Part shown: positions 52,039 through 61,006 of the stretch, piece by piece
How the letters are laid out: the number at the start of each line of letters is the position of its first letter
How positions within the stretch are numbered: position 1 is the first letter of the stretch
Assembly (NCBI GenBank): GCA_031552825.1
Contig: JAVBMD010000008.1
Coordinates: forward strand, 62,001 to 126,000
Length of the DNA: 64,000 nucleotides
Direction: 5' to 3'
Origin: WQXF01 sp031552825
Lineage (GTDB): Bacteria > Bacillota > Clostridia > Christensenellales > Aristaeellaceae
Made by a program: the position numbers and the translations under genes
Notes under the pieces: generated by a model
Seen by the model: only the letters and a program-made list of their open reading frames with translations
What the model was told of the DNA's origin: nothing
The model's database searches: none

Positions 52039-53136
52039 ATGGTCAAAAAGCACGTCGCCCGACCCTCTTGGGTGCCACGTTTGCTGATGCTGGGCGGTGT
52101 GCTGATCTTGCTGATCGGCGTCGCCTTCCTCTTCCGCGCGTTTCGTACCAGCACGGATCGGCCGATCAAGCTCAACGCATTGCCCACACAACAGCTCATG
52201 CCCTTCGGCAATGAAGTTTTACATTATGATGGCATGATGCTGCACTGCCTTACCACCGGCGGCACCCGGCGTTGGTCGTTTCAAATCGGCCAAGGCGCCG
52301 GCTTTCATACAAACGGCAAGCGCATCACCGCTTGGTCGGCCAATCAGCTCTACATCCTCAACCGCGACGGCCGCGCTATTTACAACGACAAAATGGACGC
52401 GCACGTTCAGTTCGCCCGCGCGGGCAACAACTATGTAGCCGCCTTCGTTGGCACGCGGGACGAGGGCAACATCCACGTCATCGACGGCGACGGCAAAAGC
52501 GTGGACGTCGTTCAGGTGACCAGCTCTACGCTGCTGGATGTCGGCTTTTTTTCCGAATCGCCGGAGCTTATGTGGACGCTGGGGCTGGAGACCACCGGCA
52601 CCGTACCCTCCACCACCATGCGCACCTATGAGCCGGGCAAGCTGATTACCGGCAGTGCCACGCTCGGCGAGCAGCTGATCTACCGCGTGCAGTATCACAA
52701 CGGAAAATTGCGCGTGGTGGATACGCGCCAGATCCGCACCTACGATTACCGCATCAAGGAAGATACAAGCGTTCCCACGGTGCTGATATACGGCTGGTAT
52801 CTGCAGGATTCTAGGCAGGTAGGGCGCGAACTCATCCAATTGCTGGTGCCTACGGTAAAGCAGGACGGCTCGCTCAGCACCACAGACCTGCGCCTGCTTA
52901 CCGGCAACAACAGCCGCGTGCTGCACCTGCCTGCTCCCTGTGTCGGCGCGGTGCTCGGCAGTAAAGCCGTGTTCGGCTTCTCCGGCAACTACGTGTATAT
53001 GTGCCACTATGGGAACAACTCTTTTTCCGCCTTTACCTTGCCCATTCAAGTGTCCAAAGTAATCGGCATCACGCAAAACGACCGCGCCATCGTCGCCGAT
53101 GCCAACGCGGTGTATCTGGTGCAACTACCGAAATAG
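52039..53136 (+). CDS. DUF5711-like membrane-anchored beta-propeller protein
   Basis: A 365-residue protein with one N-terminal membrane segment (LLMLGGVLILLIGVAFLF, residues 15-33) and a large external domain with repeated blade-like strands (MLHCLTTGGTRRWSFQIGQG, LYILNRDGRAIYN, NIHVIDGDGKSVDVV). This fits DUF5711, a propeller-type family seen next to cvpA in Clostridia. The ATG at 52039 has AAGGGGG three bases upstream. Function unknown; the partner CvpA-like gene starts about 23 bases downstream. Confidence 0.7.
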   Translation: MVKKHVARPSWVPRLLMLGGVLILLIGVAFLFRAFRTSTDRPIKLNALPTQQLMPFGNEVLHYDGMMLHCLTTGGTRRWSFQIGQGAGFHTNGKRITAWSANQLYILNRDGRAIYNDKMDAHVQFARAGNNYVAAFVGTRDEGNIHVIDGDGKSVDVVQVTSSTLLDVGFFSESPELMWTLGLETTGTVPSTTMRTYEPGKLITGSATLGEQLIYRVQYHNGKLRVVDTRQIRTYDYRIKEDTSVPTVLIYGWYLQDSRQVGRELIQLLVPTVKQDGSLSTTDLRLLTGNNSRVLHLPAPCVGAVLGSKAVFGFSGNYVYMCHYGNNSFSAFTLPIQVSKVIGITQNDRAIVADANAVYLVQLPK

Positions 53137-53159
53137 TACGAAAGGTGGGAGCCCGCGCA

Positions 53160-53870
53160 TTGAACGTCGTAGATCTGATTATTCTGGGCATCATCGGAAT
53201 CAGCATCTTGTTCGGCCTGTACAAAGGATTCATCAACGCCATGCTGGGCTTGATCGGTCTGTTCCTCGCGCTGGTGATCGCCTACGTGGCCTACCCGCAT
53301 GTGGCTAAGTCGTTGCAGGGCAACGAAAGCTTGGTTCGCACGCTGATCCACTATTCCGACGCGTCCTCGCGCATTCACGATCTGGATCTCTCGCTGACGC
53401 CGGTGGCCAATATCCCGCCGCAGATCATCGACGAGGTGCTCACGCGCGCCGCGCTGCCCCAGCCCTTTGATGCCTTTGTGCGCGCCAACGTCACCGGGCA
53501 GGTGTTCGCCGCGCTGGGCAGCACCAATATCTCGGAGTACCTGAACCAAACCATCATCGCGGTGTCGATCAACATCCTATGTTTTCTCGCCAGTTTCGGC
53601 GTGGCCTACGCGGTCATCATGCTGCTGGTACACCTGATCGGCTACGTGTTCCGAATGCCAGTGCTCAAGCATCTGGATCTGCTGCTGGGCGGGCTGTTCG
53701 GCGGCGCGCGCGGTATCTTTCTGGTATTCGTGCTGTTCGCGCTGGTGCCCATCCTGCTCACCGTATCGCCGATCGAACAGGTTTCGCAGGCCATCGCCGA
53801 ATCGCAGCTGGCGGGCATTTTCTACAAAAGCAACCTGATTCAGTCCATCATGCAGGGGACGTTGTTTTAA
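53160..53870 (+). CDS. CvpA family membrane protein
   Basis: A 236-residue membrane protein that starts MNVVDLIILGIIGISILFGLYKGFI, the usual CvpA N-terminus, with four to five membrane segments. Members are needed for colicin V production in E. coli and for envelope processes elsewhere. A TTG start at 53160 fits GGGAG eight bases upstream. It is downstream of the DUF5711-like gene and ends in a bidirectional terminator. Confidence 0.82.
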   Translation: MNVVDLIILGIIGISILFGLYKGFINAMLGLIGLFLALVIAYVAYPHVAKSLQGNESLVRTLIHYSDASSRIHDLDLSLTPVANIPPQIIDEVLTRAALPQPFDAFVRANVTGQVFAALGSTNISEYLNQTIIAVSINILCFLASFGVAYAVIMLLVHLIGYVFRMPVLKHLDLLLGGLFGGARGIFLVFVLFALVPILLTVSPIEQVSQAIAESQLAGIFYKSNLIQSIMQGTLF

Positions 53871-53883
53871 GCCCAGACGATAC

Positions 53884-53917
53884 AAAAGGGGCGACTTCAA
53901 CCGAAGCCGCTCCTTTT
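53884..53917. terminator. Bidirectional terminator
   Basis: A 15-base imperfect stem (53884-53898 with 53903-53917) flanked by AAAA and TTTT, shared by the CvpA-like gene and the convergent C39-like gene. Confidence 0.75.
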
Positions 53918-53918
53918 A

Positions 53919-55619
53919 TTAATCATTCCCTTCCCGCGCGATGTCAAAGAGCAGCCACCAATGGCACTCCATCGCGAAGATGAGCTGCGAGGCTTCGATG
54001 CGCCGATCCTGCCCCACGGGGCGGCCATAGACATCGCTCGCCGGGCTTGCGGGATCGTACACGCGGAACCAGAGCCCTTGCCCCTCCCGCTCGTAGCCCT
54101 TGACCACGACGCAGTGGCCGGAAGAGCCCTCGTTGAGCAGCACCAGCAAGATGTGGCCCGCATCTAGGCTGTCGATCATGCGATCCGGATCGATGTCGGC
54201 CAAAACATAGGAAACGCCCCGCTGATCCAGCGCCGCCGATACCTGCTCCGGATACCACGGATTGCCGTCCAGCGGTTCGGCGGCGCGCAGGCTTTCCGGC
54301 GTAGCGGCGCTATCTGGGTCGAGCCAGCGCAGCACCATGGCGGCGGCGGCGGGCATGCAGTTGTTGGCGCTGAAAGCGCCGCTGTCCTCCTGCGCAAAGT
54401 ACCAAGGCCAACTGACGCCATTGTCGACGACGCGCACCGGCTCCGCCAGCCGCGGATGTTCCGCGAAGGCACGCGTCAGCCGATGCATGCGCAGAGCGGC
54501 ATCGCCGATGGTCGGCACATCATCCCGCCCTTCCGGCGGCTCTGCCATCGCCACGCGCACAAAGCGGATCGCATGCGCCCAAACCGCCTCCCGCGTCATC
54601 ACCCGATCCGGATCGAAGCACAAAAACCCTTCCGGCTCCAGCGTCACATAGGTCATCAACCCTTGCCCGCAGGCGCGTCGGGCATCGCGATGCTCGGTAT
54701 CGTCCAGCTTGGGCATCCAGCGCGCGTCGACGGTCTTCTGTTTGGGATCCAAGCGCTCCAAGAGCGCCATCACGCCCCGGGCATAGACGGCGCGCGTCAG
54801 CGGTTTCGCTTGCCCCTTCTCGCCGGATTTCGGCCGCCACGCCGCAAGCACATCCAGCGGTATCCCCGCCAAATCGGCGGCCAGCTGCAGCGCTCGCTGC
54901 GCATCGGCGACGGTTGCGGGTAACGCCGCGGTGCGAAAATGCGCCGCCTCAGCCTGCTCCGCCCAGCGCAGCAGGGCAACCGCCATATCCTGCCGCGTAA
55001 GCGGCACGGACGCATCGGCGGCCAGCTCCTCCGGCGAAAGCAGGCGAAGCGCCGCCGCCTTGCGCATCGCGGGCGCCGCGCGCGACGCCGCCGTCACGCC
55101 CTCCAGCGAAACCTCCGCCCCCTGCAGCGCCTCATACGCGCGCACCAGCCACGCCAGCAGCAGCGGCTGTGTCGCGCGCTGCGCGTACCAGCCCGGCTCC
55201 AGTGCGATGCCATGCGCCCGCAGCGCCACCATGGCGCGCAGATAGGCGGCATCGCCCAGCACCGCCAGCGTTTCCTCCTCGGGCAGGCGCAGCTCGCCGC
55301 TGTCCGGGTCAAAGCGCAGCGTCGCTAGGCACATACCGTCGGCAGCCCTGCCGATCCACCATTGCAGCGCATACCATGCGCCTTCTTCCTCGGCCAGCGT
55401 GCAGGCAACGCTGATGGTTTCCGGCTCCTCGATCCGGATTGTCGAATCGGCCAGCAGGCACCATGCCTCGATCTGCGCGCGCGCCTCGGGCATGCCTTTG
55501 CCCTCGGGCAGGCGCACAGCCGCCAGCGCGGCAGAAAACGGCTCCGCCTGCGTGGCGGCGGCGGGTTGCTGCCATGGCAGGCCGAGCAGCACCAATAGGA
55601 GCGCCAACGTTTTTTTCAT
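53919..55619 (-). CDS. Secreted C39-like cysteine peptidase with SLH-like segments
   Basis: A 566-residue exported protein. A signal peptide (residues 1-22) is followed by a long helical region that contains S-layer-homology-like units (VPLTRQDMAVALLRWAEQ, KPLTRAVYARGVMALLERLD, PDRVMTREAVWAHAIRFVRV). The C-terminal 180 residues form a papain-like C39 fold with Cys in NNCMPAAAAMVLRW, His in SGHCVVVKGYE and Asp in RVYDPASP. The gene overlaps its upstream partner by four bases (ATGA). Peptidase activity and wall attachment are inferred. Confidence 0.75.
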   Translation of the reverse strand: MKKTLALLLVLLGLPWQQPAAATQAEPFSAALAAVRLPEGKGMPEARAQIEAWCLLADSTIRIEEPETISVACTLAEEEGAWYALQWWIGRAADGMCLATLRFDPDSGELRLPEEETLAVLGDAAYLRAMVALRAHGIALEPGWYAQRATQPLLLAWLVRAYEALQGAEVSLEGVTAASRAAPAMRKAAALRLLSPEELAADASVPLTRQDMAVALLRWAEQAEAAHFRTAALPATVADAQRALQLAADLAGIPLDVLAAWRPKSGEKGQAKPLTRAVYARGVMALLERLDPKQKTVDARWMPKLDDTEHRDARRACGQGLMTYVTLEPEGFLCFDPDRVMTREAVWAHAIRFVRVAMAEPPEGRDDVPTIGDAALRMHRLTRAFAEHPRLAEPVRVVDNGVSWPWYFAQEDSGAFSANNCMPAAAAMVLRWLDPDSAATPESLRAAEPLDGNPWYPEQVSAALDQRGVSYVLADIDPDRMIDSLDAGHILLVLLNEGSSGHCVVVKGYEREGQGLWFRVYDPASPASDVYGRPVGQDRRIEASQLIFAMECHWWLLFDIAREGND

Positions 55620-56740
55620 CGCTCGTCTGCCTCCACTCGGGTGCTGATGGGCTCGATGTATAACGAAAAGCTAGCCATAATCGCCGGGATATCGGCGCGC
55701 ATGCGGGCGACTTCCTCCCCAGCGTCTGCGGTCGGGACCTGTAGGTACACCGGCCAGTCCTTCGGGAAATCGGGGTAATAGAGGTTCTCGGCATGCCCGA
55801 TCAGCGTCGCACCATGGGGCGGCTCTGCCTGCGCGGGCAGCACCGCCAACGAAAAGATCTCCTGCCCGCCTTCAACCGCCCAAAAGCGCCAGATCGTCTC
55901 AAGCATGCAATCGTCCTTGGCCACACCATCCACCCTATAGCGGCCAAACCAAGTCATAGGCAGCTGCAATGAAAACGGCGGATAGCCGCTTTCCCACGTG
56001 ATATAGCGGTCAGCCATCGGCACGGGAACTTCGCGCATCGTCCCAGTGGCGGGCTCAAAGGCGTACTGCGCGAGCGGCGCAAAGCTGTCAAACGGCGGCA
56101 CCAACGGGCAATAATCCATGGCATCCACTCGAATCTCGCCGTTCGGTGTGAATTGCGTGCGCAGTTCGCTTTCGCCTTCTTCAACCATCGCCGCACCGCG
56201 ATCCACTTCCATCAGCGGCGTCCAATCGGTCAGATCGTACAGCGCAAAGGAATAATGGGTAATGCCTGACCCCGACCAAAGGCCGACATGCGCCAACCGC
56301 GTGCGGCCGTCCTCGCCGGTGAACAGCTCATAGGAAAACTCATCGTCGCCAAAGGAGTGCAAGCTCAACACCCGCTCGCCGGTCGCATCGGTCACCGCCG
56401 CGTAGTGCGCGTCAAACCCCTGCATGTGGTACGGTCCAAACAAGTGGAGAAATACCAGCATCTCCGGCTGATCGGCAGTGGTGAAGTATCCCTCGTACAC
56501 CGTTTCTACCCGCAAATCCAACTCCGCGGCCTCGGCATCAAACCGCTTCACCGCCTTGAGCAAGGTTTCGGCCAGCCGCATATCCGGCGCGCCCAGCGCT
56601 TTGCTCCCGCTGGGTGCGGTGTGAGGATAATACGCGTCGCTCGCGTCGTTCCACAGGATGAGCACCGGGGCGCGATCTCCCGCGTGCCCAACGCTCACCA
56701 TCGTCAGCAAAATACAAAGCGTTATTGCCCTGCGAAACAT
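55616..56740 (-). CDS. Exported protein, unknown function, paired with C39-like peptidase
   Basis: A 374-residue protein with a signal peptide (AITLCILLTMVSVGHA). No family is recognised; the central part (APVLILWNDASDAYYPHTAP, LFGPYHMQGFDAHYAAV, DATGERVLSLHSFG) looks beta-rich. The start ATG follows GGGGGAGAAGC. Its last four bases overlap the C39-like gene's ATG, so the two are translationally coupled and probably act together outside the cell. Confidence 0.65.
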   Translation of the reverse strand: MFRRAITLCILLTMVSVGHAGDRAPVLILWNDASDAYYPHTAPSGSKALGAPDMRLAETLLKAVKRFDAEAAELDLRVETVYEGYFTTADQPEMLVFLHLFGPYHMQGFDAHYAAVTDATGERVLSLHSFGDDEFSYELFTGEDGRTRLAHVGLWSGSGITHYSFALYDLTDWTPLMEVDRGAAMVEEGESELRTQFTPNGEIRVDAMDYCPLVPPFDSFAPLAQYAFEPATGTMREVPVPMADRYITWESGYPPFSLQLPMTWFGRYRVDGVAKDDCMLETIWRFWAVEGGQEIFSLAVLPAQAEPPHGATLIGHAENLYYPDFPKDWPVYLQVPTADAGEEVARMRADIPAIMASFSLYIEPISTRVEADER

Positions 56741-56753
56741 GCTTCTCCCCCCG

Positions 56754-58625
56754 TCACTTGGTCGCCAAAAAGTGCAGGTACACCGCCTGCGCGGCGGCCT
56801 TGTTCATGCCCGGCGCCTGCAAAAGTTCCTCGGCGGTAGCGCCCCGGATCGCGTCGATGTTCTTAAAATGCTTGAGCAGCGCGCGGCGGCGCGCCGGGCC
56901 GACGCCGGGGATGTCCTCCAGCTGCGAATGGGTGGCCGACTTGCCGCGCAGCGCGCGATGCCGCGTGATGCCGAAGCGGTGCGCCTCGTCACGCACGCGC
57001 TGGATCAGGTGCAGCGCCGGGGAGGTGCGCGGCAGCAAGATGGGCTGCTCCGCACCGGGCAGGTAGATTTCCTCCAACCGCTCGGCTAAGCCGAACATGG
57101 GGATGTCGAATCCGGCGGCGTGCATCGCGCGCCGCGCGTAGTCCAGCTGACCCGGCCCGCCGTCGATGAGGATCAGATCCGGCAGGTCGGTGAAGCTTCC
57201 GCCGGTCGGCGCAAGCCCCTTGGCCTCGCGATCCGCCATCTCGCGCTTGGCGTGCTCAAAACGGCGGGTAATCACCTCGTAATGCGAGGCATAGTCGTTG
57301 GGGCCTTCGACGGTCTTGATGCGGAAGTGGCGGTAGTCCTTCTTGCTGGCGATGCCGTCGATGCACACCACCATCGCGCCGACGCTATGGGTACCCTGCG
57401 TGTTGGAGATATCGTAGCCCTCGATGCGTCGCGGCGGCACCGGCAGGCCGATGGCCTCGGCCAGCGCGGCGCAGGCGTCGGTGGTGCGCGCCTGCTGGTT
57501 TTGCAGCTGCGCGTTGCGCTTGGCCAAGGCATCCTCGGCGTTCTTCTTGGCCATGGCGATCAGCTCGGTCTTTTGCCCCCGCTGCGGCTGGCGCAGCGAC
57601 ACCTTGGCGCCGCGCAGCGATCGCAGCCATTCCTCCACGCCCTCGGCGTCCTCGGTCAGCGCTTCGGTGAGGATCTCGGAAGGCACCTGCGCCGCGTCCT
57701 CATAGAATTGCAGGATAAAGTTTTGCAGCACCTCGCCTACCGGCGCGTCGCCGGCGCGCTCCAGCGCATAGTGCTCGCCGCCCACCATGCGCCCGCCGCG
57801 CACGAACAGCACCTGCACCATGGCGTCCAGGCCATCCTGCGCGACGGCGAGAATATCTTGATCGCCGCCGCCGGTGGAGATCGCCTTCTGCCGCTCCATC
57901 AGCGCCTGCACATCGCGCATATGCGAAAGGAGCGCAGCGGCCTGCTCATAGCGGAACGCTGCCGAGGCCGTCTGCATGCGCGCCGCCAGCGCGTCAAGCA
58001 CGATTTGATACTTTCCCCCCAAAAAATCCATCGCTTGGCGCAGTTGCGCATGATATTCCTCGCGCGATACGCGCCCGGCGCACGGGGCGAGGCATTGGCC
58101 GATCTGGTGATGCAGGCAGGGGCGGGTCGGTTTATCGGGGCGCAGCGGCTTTTTGCAGGTGCGCAGCGGGAACACCTTGCGCACCACCTCGATCACCTCG
58201 CGCACGCTGGTGGCGCCGATGTAGGGGCCAAAGTATTTCGCGCCGTCGTTCTTCATGCGTCGCACCAGCTCCAGCCGAGGATAGTCCTCGCGCACGTCGA
58301 TGCGGATGTAGGGGTAGTGCTTATCGTCCTTGAGCAGGATGTTATAGTAGGGCATGTGCAGCTTGATGAGGTTGCACTCGAGGATCAGCGCCTCGAGGTT
58401 GGTATCGCAGAGCACGATATCAAAATCGTCGATCTTTTCCACCATGGCGCGCACCTTGGGCGTATGCCCGCGCGCGCTTTGGAAGTACTGCCGCACGCGG
58501 TTTTTTAGGTTCTTTGCCTTGCCGACGTAGATGATCTTCTCGCCGCTCTTCATCAAATAGCAGCCCGGCGAATCCGGCAATTCGCGCAGCTTTTGTTTGA
58601 GCGTTTCGCTCTTTTCAGTCGGCAT
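56754..58625 (-). CDS. uvrC: UvrABC system protein C
   Basis: Nucleotide excision repair nuclease of 623 residues. The N-terminal GIY-YIG domain is visible (CYLMKSGEKIIYVGKAKNLKNRVRQYF), then a cysteine-containing linker (CLHHQIGQCLAPC) and a UVR motif. The RNase H-like domain has YDISNTQGTHSVGAMVV and LILIDGGPGQL; tandem helix-hairpin-helix motifs follow (LEDIPGVGPARRRALL, LLQAPGMNKAAAQAV). The ATG at 58625 has AAGGGGG seven bases upstream. Confidence 0.96.
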   Translation of the reverse strand: MPTEKSETLKQKLRELPDSPGCYLMKSGEKIIYVGKAKNLKNRVRQYFQSARGHTPKVRAMVEKIDDFDIVLCDTNLEALILECNLIKLHMPYYNILLKDDKHYPYIRIDVREDYPRLELVRRMKNDGAKYFGPYIGATSVREVIEVVRKVFPLRTCKKPLRPDKPTRPCLHHQIGQCLAPCAGRVSREEYHAQLRQAMDFLGGKYQIVLDALAARMQTASAAFRYEQAAALLSHMRDVQALMERQKAISTGGGDQDILAVAQDGLDAMVQVLFVRGGRMVGGEHYALERAGDAPVGEVLQNFILQFYEDAAQVPSEILTEALTEDAEGVEEWLRSLRGAKVSLRQPQRGQKTELIAMAKKNAEDALAKRNAQLQNQQARTTDACAALAEAIGLPVPPRRIEGYDISNTQGTHSVGAMVVCIDGIASKKDYRHFRIKTVEGPNDYASHYEVITRRFEHAKREMADREAKGLAPTGGSFTDLPDLILIDGGPGQLDYARRAMHAAGFDIPMFGLAERLEEIYLPGAEQPILLPRTSPALHLIQRVRDEAHRFGITRHRALRGKSATHSQLEDIPGVGPARRRALLKHFKNIDAIRGATAEELLQAPGMNKAAAQAVYLHFLATK

Positions 58626-58681
58626 GACGGCGCCCCCTTTTGCGTTCCCTTCATTATGCCACAGGCAAAACCAATTTGAAA

Positions 58682-58705
58682 GAGCCAAGGGCAATCCCTT
58701 GGCTC
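58682..58705 (-). terminator. Terminator after DUF1292 gene
   Basis: Perfect stem GAGCCAAGGG (58682-58691) / CCCTTGGCTC (58696-58705) around a 4-base loop. On the minus strand it is followed by TTTC. Confidence 0.65.
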
Positions 58706-58830
58706 CTGACACCTATTTAGTTGTATGCTTCCCATTGGCGAGGAGATGAAAAACCGGGTAGATCCTTCAGACTCCTTTGGCTCGTATTTCGATACCTGAT
58801 TCCAAGGGAAACCCTATTTGAAAAACCTTG

Positions 58831-59193
58831 TTATTTCTCCTCGTCGTCCTCGGCGATATCGTCGTCATCCTCTTCCGAGAAGCGAGCTTGCACAACCTCG
58901 ATCAGCTGTTCCAACATCGATTCTTCCGGGGAAATGAACTCTTCCATCTCCTCGCCGTCCTCGGCTGTAGAGGTAACCACCTTCATGATGTACAGGCTGT
59001 GCTCGTGGTCGCAGTCGCAATCTTCGCCGCAATCCCCTTCGTGGGCATGATCACACGCTTCTTCGTCGGCATCGCAGAGCACTGCGAACTCTTCACCGTT
59101 ATAGAAGAAGTAATCCATGACCTCCAGAAGCAGCGTGTTGCCTTCCTCGTCGGAGAATTCGACGATATCACGCTCGTCTTGCTCTTGGCCCAT
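58831..59193 (-). CDS. DUF1292 (YrzB-like) protein with a Cys/His cluster
   Basis: A 120-residue acidic protein. It begins with DIVEFSDEEGNTLLLEVMDYFFYNGEEFAVL and ends with a helix-rich acidic tail, as in the DUF1292 family. A Cys/His-rich insert (CDHAHEGDCGEDCDCDHEHS) interrupts the middle and could bind metal. The start is uncertain: ATG at 59193 with GGGGG eight bases upstream is chosen over an ATG at 59199. Family members have no defined role. Confidence 0.72.
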   Translation of the reverse strand: MGQEQDERDIVEFSDEEGNTLLLEVMDYFFYNGEEFAVLCDADEEACDHAHEGDCGEDCDCDHEHSLYIMKVVTSTAEDGEEMEEFISPEESMLEQLIEVVQARFSEEDDDDIAEDDEEK

Positions 59194-59387
59194 TGGCATC
59201 ACCCCCACTTTCAACCGACTTTCTGGGATTCGAATTGTAGAGACAGCTGCCCCCTGAGGAAGCCCTTCCTCGTATTTCGATCCTCTTTCTCGGCCACCTT
59301 TATTATAACGTGCTCCGGTTAGAAAATCAAGCGCGGAAAACCTTTTGCCATAAAAAAGCCGCAATGCATCTTAATTTTTTCCAATCG

Positions 59388-59591
59388 CTATTGCTTCTTG
59401 CGCAGCGGCTCGTAGCTGCCGTCGGCCTGTTCCACCCTCACGCATTGGAGCGTCTGCTCCATATTGGCGCGAAACTCGCGTAAGTACTGCGCGCGCAGGC
59501 GCTGCTGTTCCTCTGCTTCGCCCTGCGTGAGGCCGAGCGTACGGCTTTTGCGTGCCAGTTCGTTGATGCGGGCGATCTGTTCGTGCTCCAT
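59388..59591 (-). CDS. DUF896 (UPF0291) small protein
   Basis: A 67-residue protein. The helical pattern ARINELARKSRTLGLTQGEAEEQQRLRAQYLREFRAN fits DUF896, a two-helix cytoplasmic family of unknown function often found near SOS or division genes in Firmicutes. The ATG at 59591 has GGAGG eleven bases upstream. Confidence 0.78.
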   Translation of the reverse strand: MEHEQIARINELARKSRTLGLTQGEAEEQQRLRAQYLREFRANMEQTLQCVRVEQADGSYEPLRKKQ

Positions 59592-59702
59592 GTAGCGAAA
59601 ACCCTCCTTCCGTGGTATGATGTTGATCTGCGCGTAGGAATTCGGCGGCGAGACGCCAACCTCCTGCAAGAAATATTTGCTTTATTTTGAGGTGAAGGAT
59701 CG

Positions 59703-60227
59703 ATGATGACCGGGAAATGGCTGCCCGCCGTGCCTAGCCCCGGCGAAACGCTGGCCGAATGCATCGCCGACGCGCTCAAGGTGCGCCGGGCGGTATTTGT
59801 GGAGGAGCAGGGGTTCCCCGCTGCCACCGAGCAGGATGCGCTGGACGCTATGAGCCGCCACGCCATGCTATACGACGGCGCGGAGCCGATTGCCACCGGC
59901 AGGCTATACTGGGCGGAGGGGGATTTTCATGTCGGGCGCATCTGCGTGCTGCGCGCGTGGCGGGGGCAGGGCTGCGGCGATGCGCTGATGCGCCTGCTGC
60001 TGCACAAGGCGCTCGAGCACAACGCGCGCGCCGTGGTGCTCAGCGCGCAGGCGCAAGCCATGCCCTTTTACGCGCGCTACGGCTTTCTTCCCGAAGGCGC
60101 GCCCTACGCCGAGGACGGCGTGCCGCACCAGCAAATGCGCGCCGATGCCGACGCGCTGCGCGCGCTCTTCGATTGCAAGGCCTGCGCGCACCGCGCCGCC
60201 TGTGCGCAGGGCAAGGATATCCTTTAG
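59703..60227 (+). CDS. GNAT acetyltransferase with C-terminal cysteines
   Basis: A 174-residue GNAT protein of the ElaA/YjcF type. It has VRRAVFVEEQGFPAATEQDALDA and the acetyl-CoA loop VLRAWRGQGCGDALMR, then FYARYGFLPEGAPYAEDGVPHQQM. A C-terminal C-x2-C-x4-C stretch (CKACAHRAACAQG) is unusual and may bind a metal. The ATG at 59703 or 59706 can be used with GAGGTGAAGG upstream. Substrate unknown. Confidence 0.82.
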   Translation: MMTGKWLPAVPSPGETLAECIADALKVRRAVFVEEQGFPAATEQDALDAMSRHAMLYDGAEPIATGRLYWAEGDFHVGRICVLRAWRGQGCGDALMRLLLHKALEHNARAVVLSAQAQAMPFYARYGFLPEGAPYAEDGVPHQQMRADADALRALFDCKACAHRAACAQGKDIL

Positions 60228-60252
60228 CGCTCCATATTCCGCCATCCATAGG

Positions 60253-60292
60253 ATAGGACGAAGGGGAGAAATTTCCTCTCGTTCTATTTTTT
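60253..60292 (+). terminator. Terminator after the GNAT gene
   Basis: Imperfect stem (ATAG-ACGA-GGGGA with TTCC-TCGT-CTAT) followed by TTTTTT (60287-60292). Confidence 0.65.
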
Positions 60293-60309
60293 GCTTAATG
60301 GAGGCTTGT

Positions 60310-60960
60310 ATGAGCCAGATTCCAGCGGGAAAAGCTGCCGAAATGTTCGAACAAATCGTTGGCTGGCCTTACGCATCGCCGGGTACCAACGACCGGCGCG
60401 GCATCGACTGCAGCGGCGCTTGGGTTCGCGTCTATAGCGCTTACAACGAAAAGCTGTACCATGGCAGCAACACCATCTACCGCAAGCACACCAAACAGAC
60501 CGGCGCCATCGCCAATATTTCTGATCTGCGCGTGGGCATGGCGGTATTCAAGCGCCGCTTCGATCAGCGGGAGCCCGCCCAATTTCGCGGCGACGGCCTA
60601 GGGAACTTTTACCACATCGGCTGTGTCACCAGCGTCTCTCCGCTGCGCATCGCGCACGCAACTACCCCCGTCGCCAAGGTGGACACCAGCCTCGGCGGCT
60701 GGACGCATTGGGGCCTGATGGATCGGGTGGTGTATGGCGTCTCTTCAACGCCGTCCACCGAGGTAGATTACCGCGCGCAGGTTGCAACCCAGTCCGGCCC
60801 GCTCAACCTGCGCGACGCCCCCAATCTTTCCGCCAAGGTGCTGACCACCCTCCCCAAGGGAACCGTCGTCGAGGTGCTCAAGGAACCCAATCAGTGGGTG
60901 CTCGCGCGGTACAAAGGGCAAACCGGGTATGTTTCGGTGCAGTATCTAAAGAAGATTTAA
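60310..60960 (+). CDS. NlpC/P60-SH3b protein without signal peptide
   Basis: A 216-residue protein. Residues 1-140 resemble an NlpC/P60 peptidase: Cys in GIDCSGAWVRVY and His in FYHIGCVT. Residues 152-216 form an SH3b domain (SGPLNLRDAPNLSAKVLTTLPKGTVVEVL). The ATG at 60310 has GGAGG five bases upstream. There is no signal peptide, unlike most wall hydrolases but like many phage endolysins. No holin or other phage gene is adjacent, so it is more likely a domesticated or non-classically exported hydrolase. Confidence 0.8.
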   Translation: MSQIPAGKAAEMFEQIVGWPYASPGTNDRRGIDCSGAWVRVYSAYNEKLYHGSNTIYRKHTKQTGAIANISDLRVGMAVFKRRFDQREPAQFRGDGLGNFYHIGCVTSVSPLRIAHATTPVAKVDTSLGGWTHWGLMDRVVYGVSSTPSTEVDYRAQVATQSGPLNLRDAPNLSAKVLTTLPKGTVVEVLKEPNQWVLARYKGQTGYVSVQYLKKI

Positions 60961-61002
60961 AAAAAGCGCGGAACCGCTCGCTTGCCGATGCGGTTCCACG
61001 CG
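60961..61002 (-). terminator. Terminator after the membrane glycosyltransferase gene
   Basis: On the minus strand stem GCGGTTCC-type (60990-60997 with 60970-60977) extended by GC pairs, then TTTTT (60965-60961). Confidence 0.75.
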
Positions 61003-61006
61003 TCTG

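Noticed and set aside
58763..59290. Repeated phrase CTCGTATTTCGAT at about 58783 and 59270
   Set aside because: A 13-base match in two non-coding stretches without shared flanking structure; too short to call a repeat.
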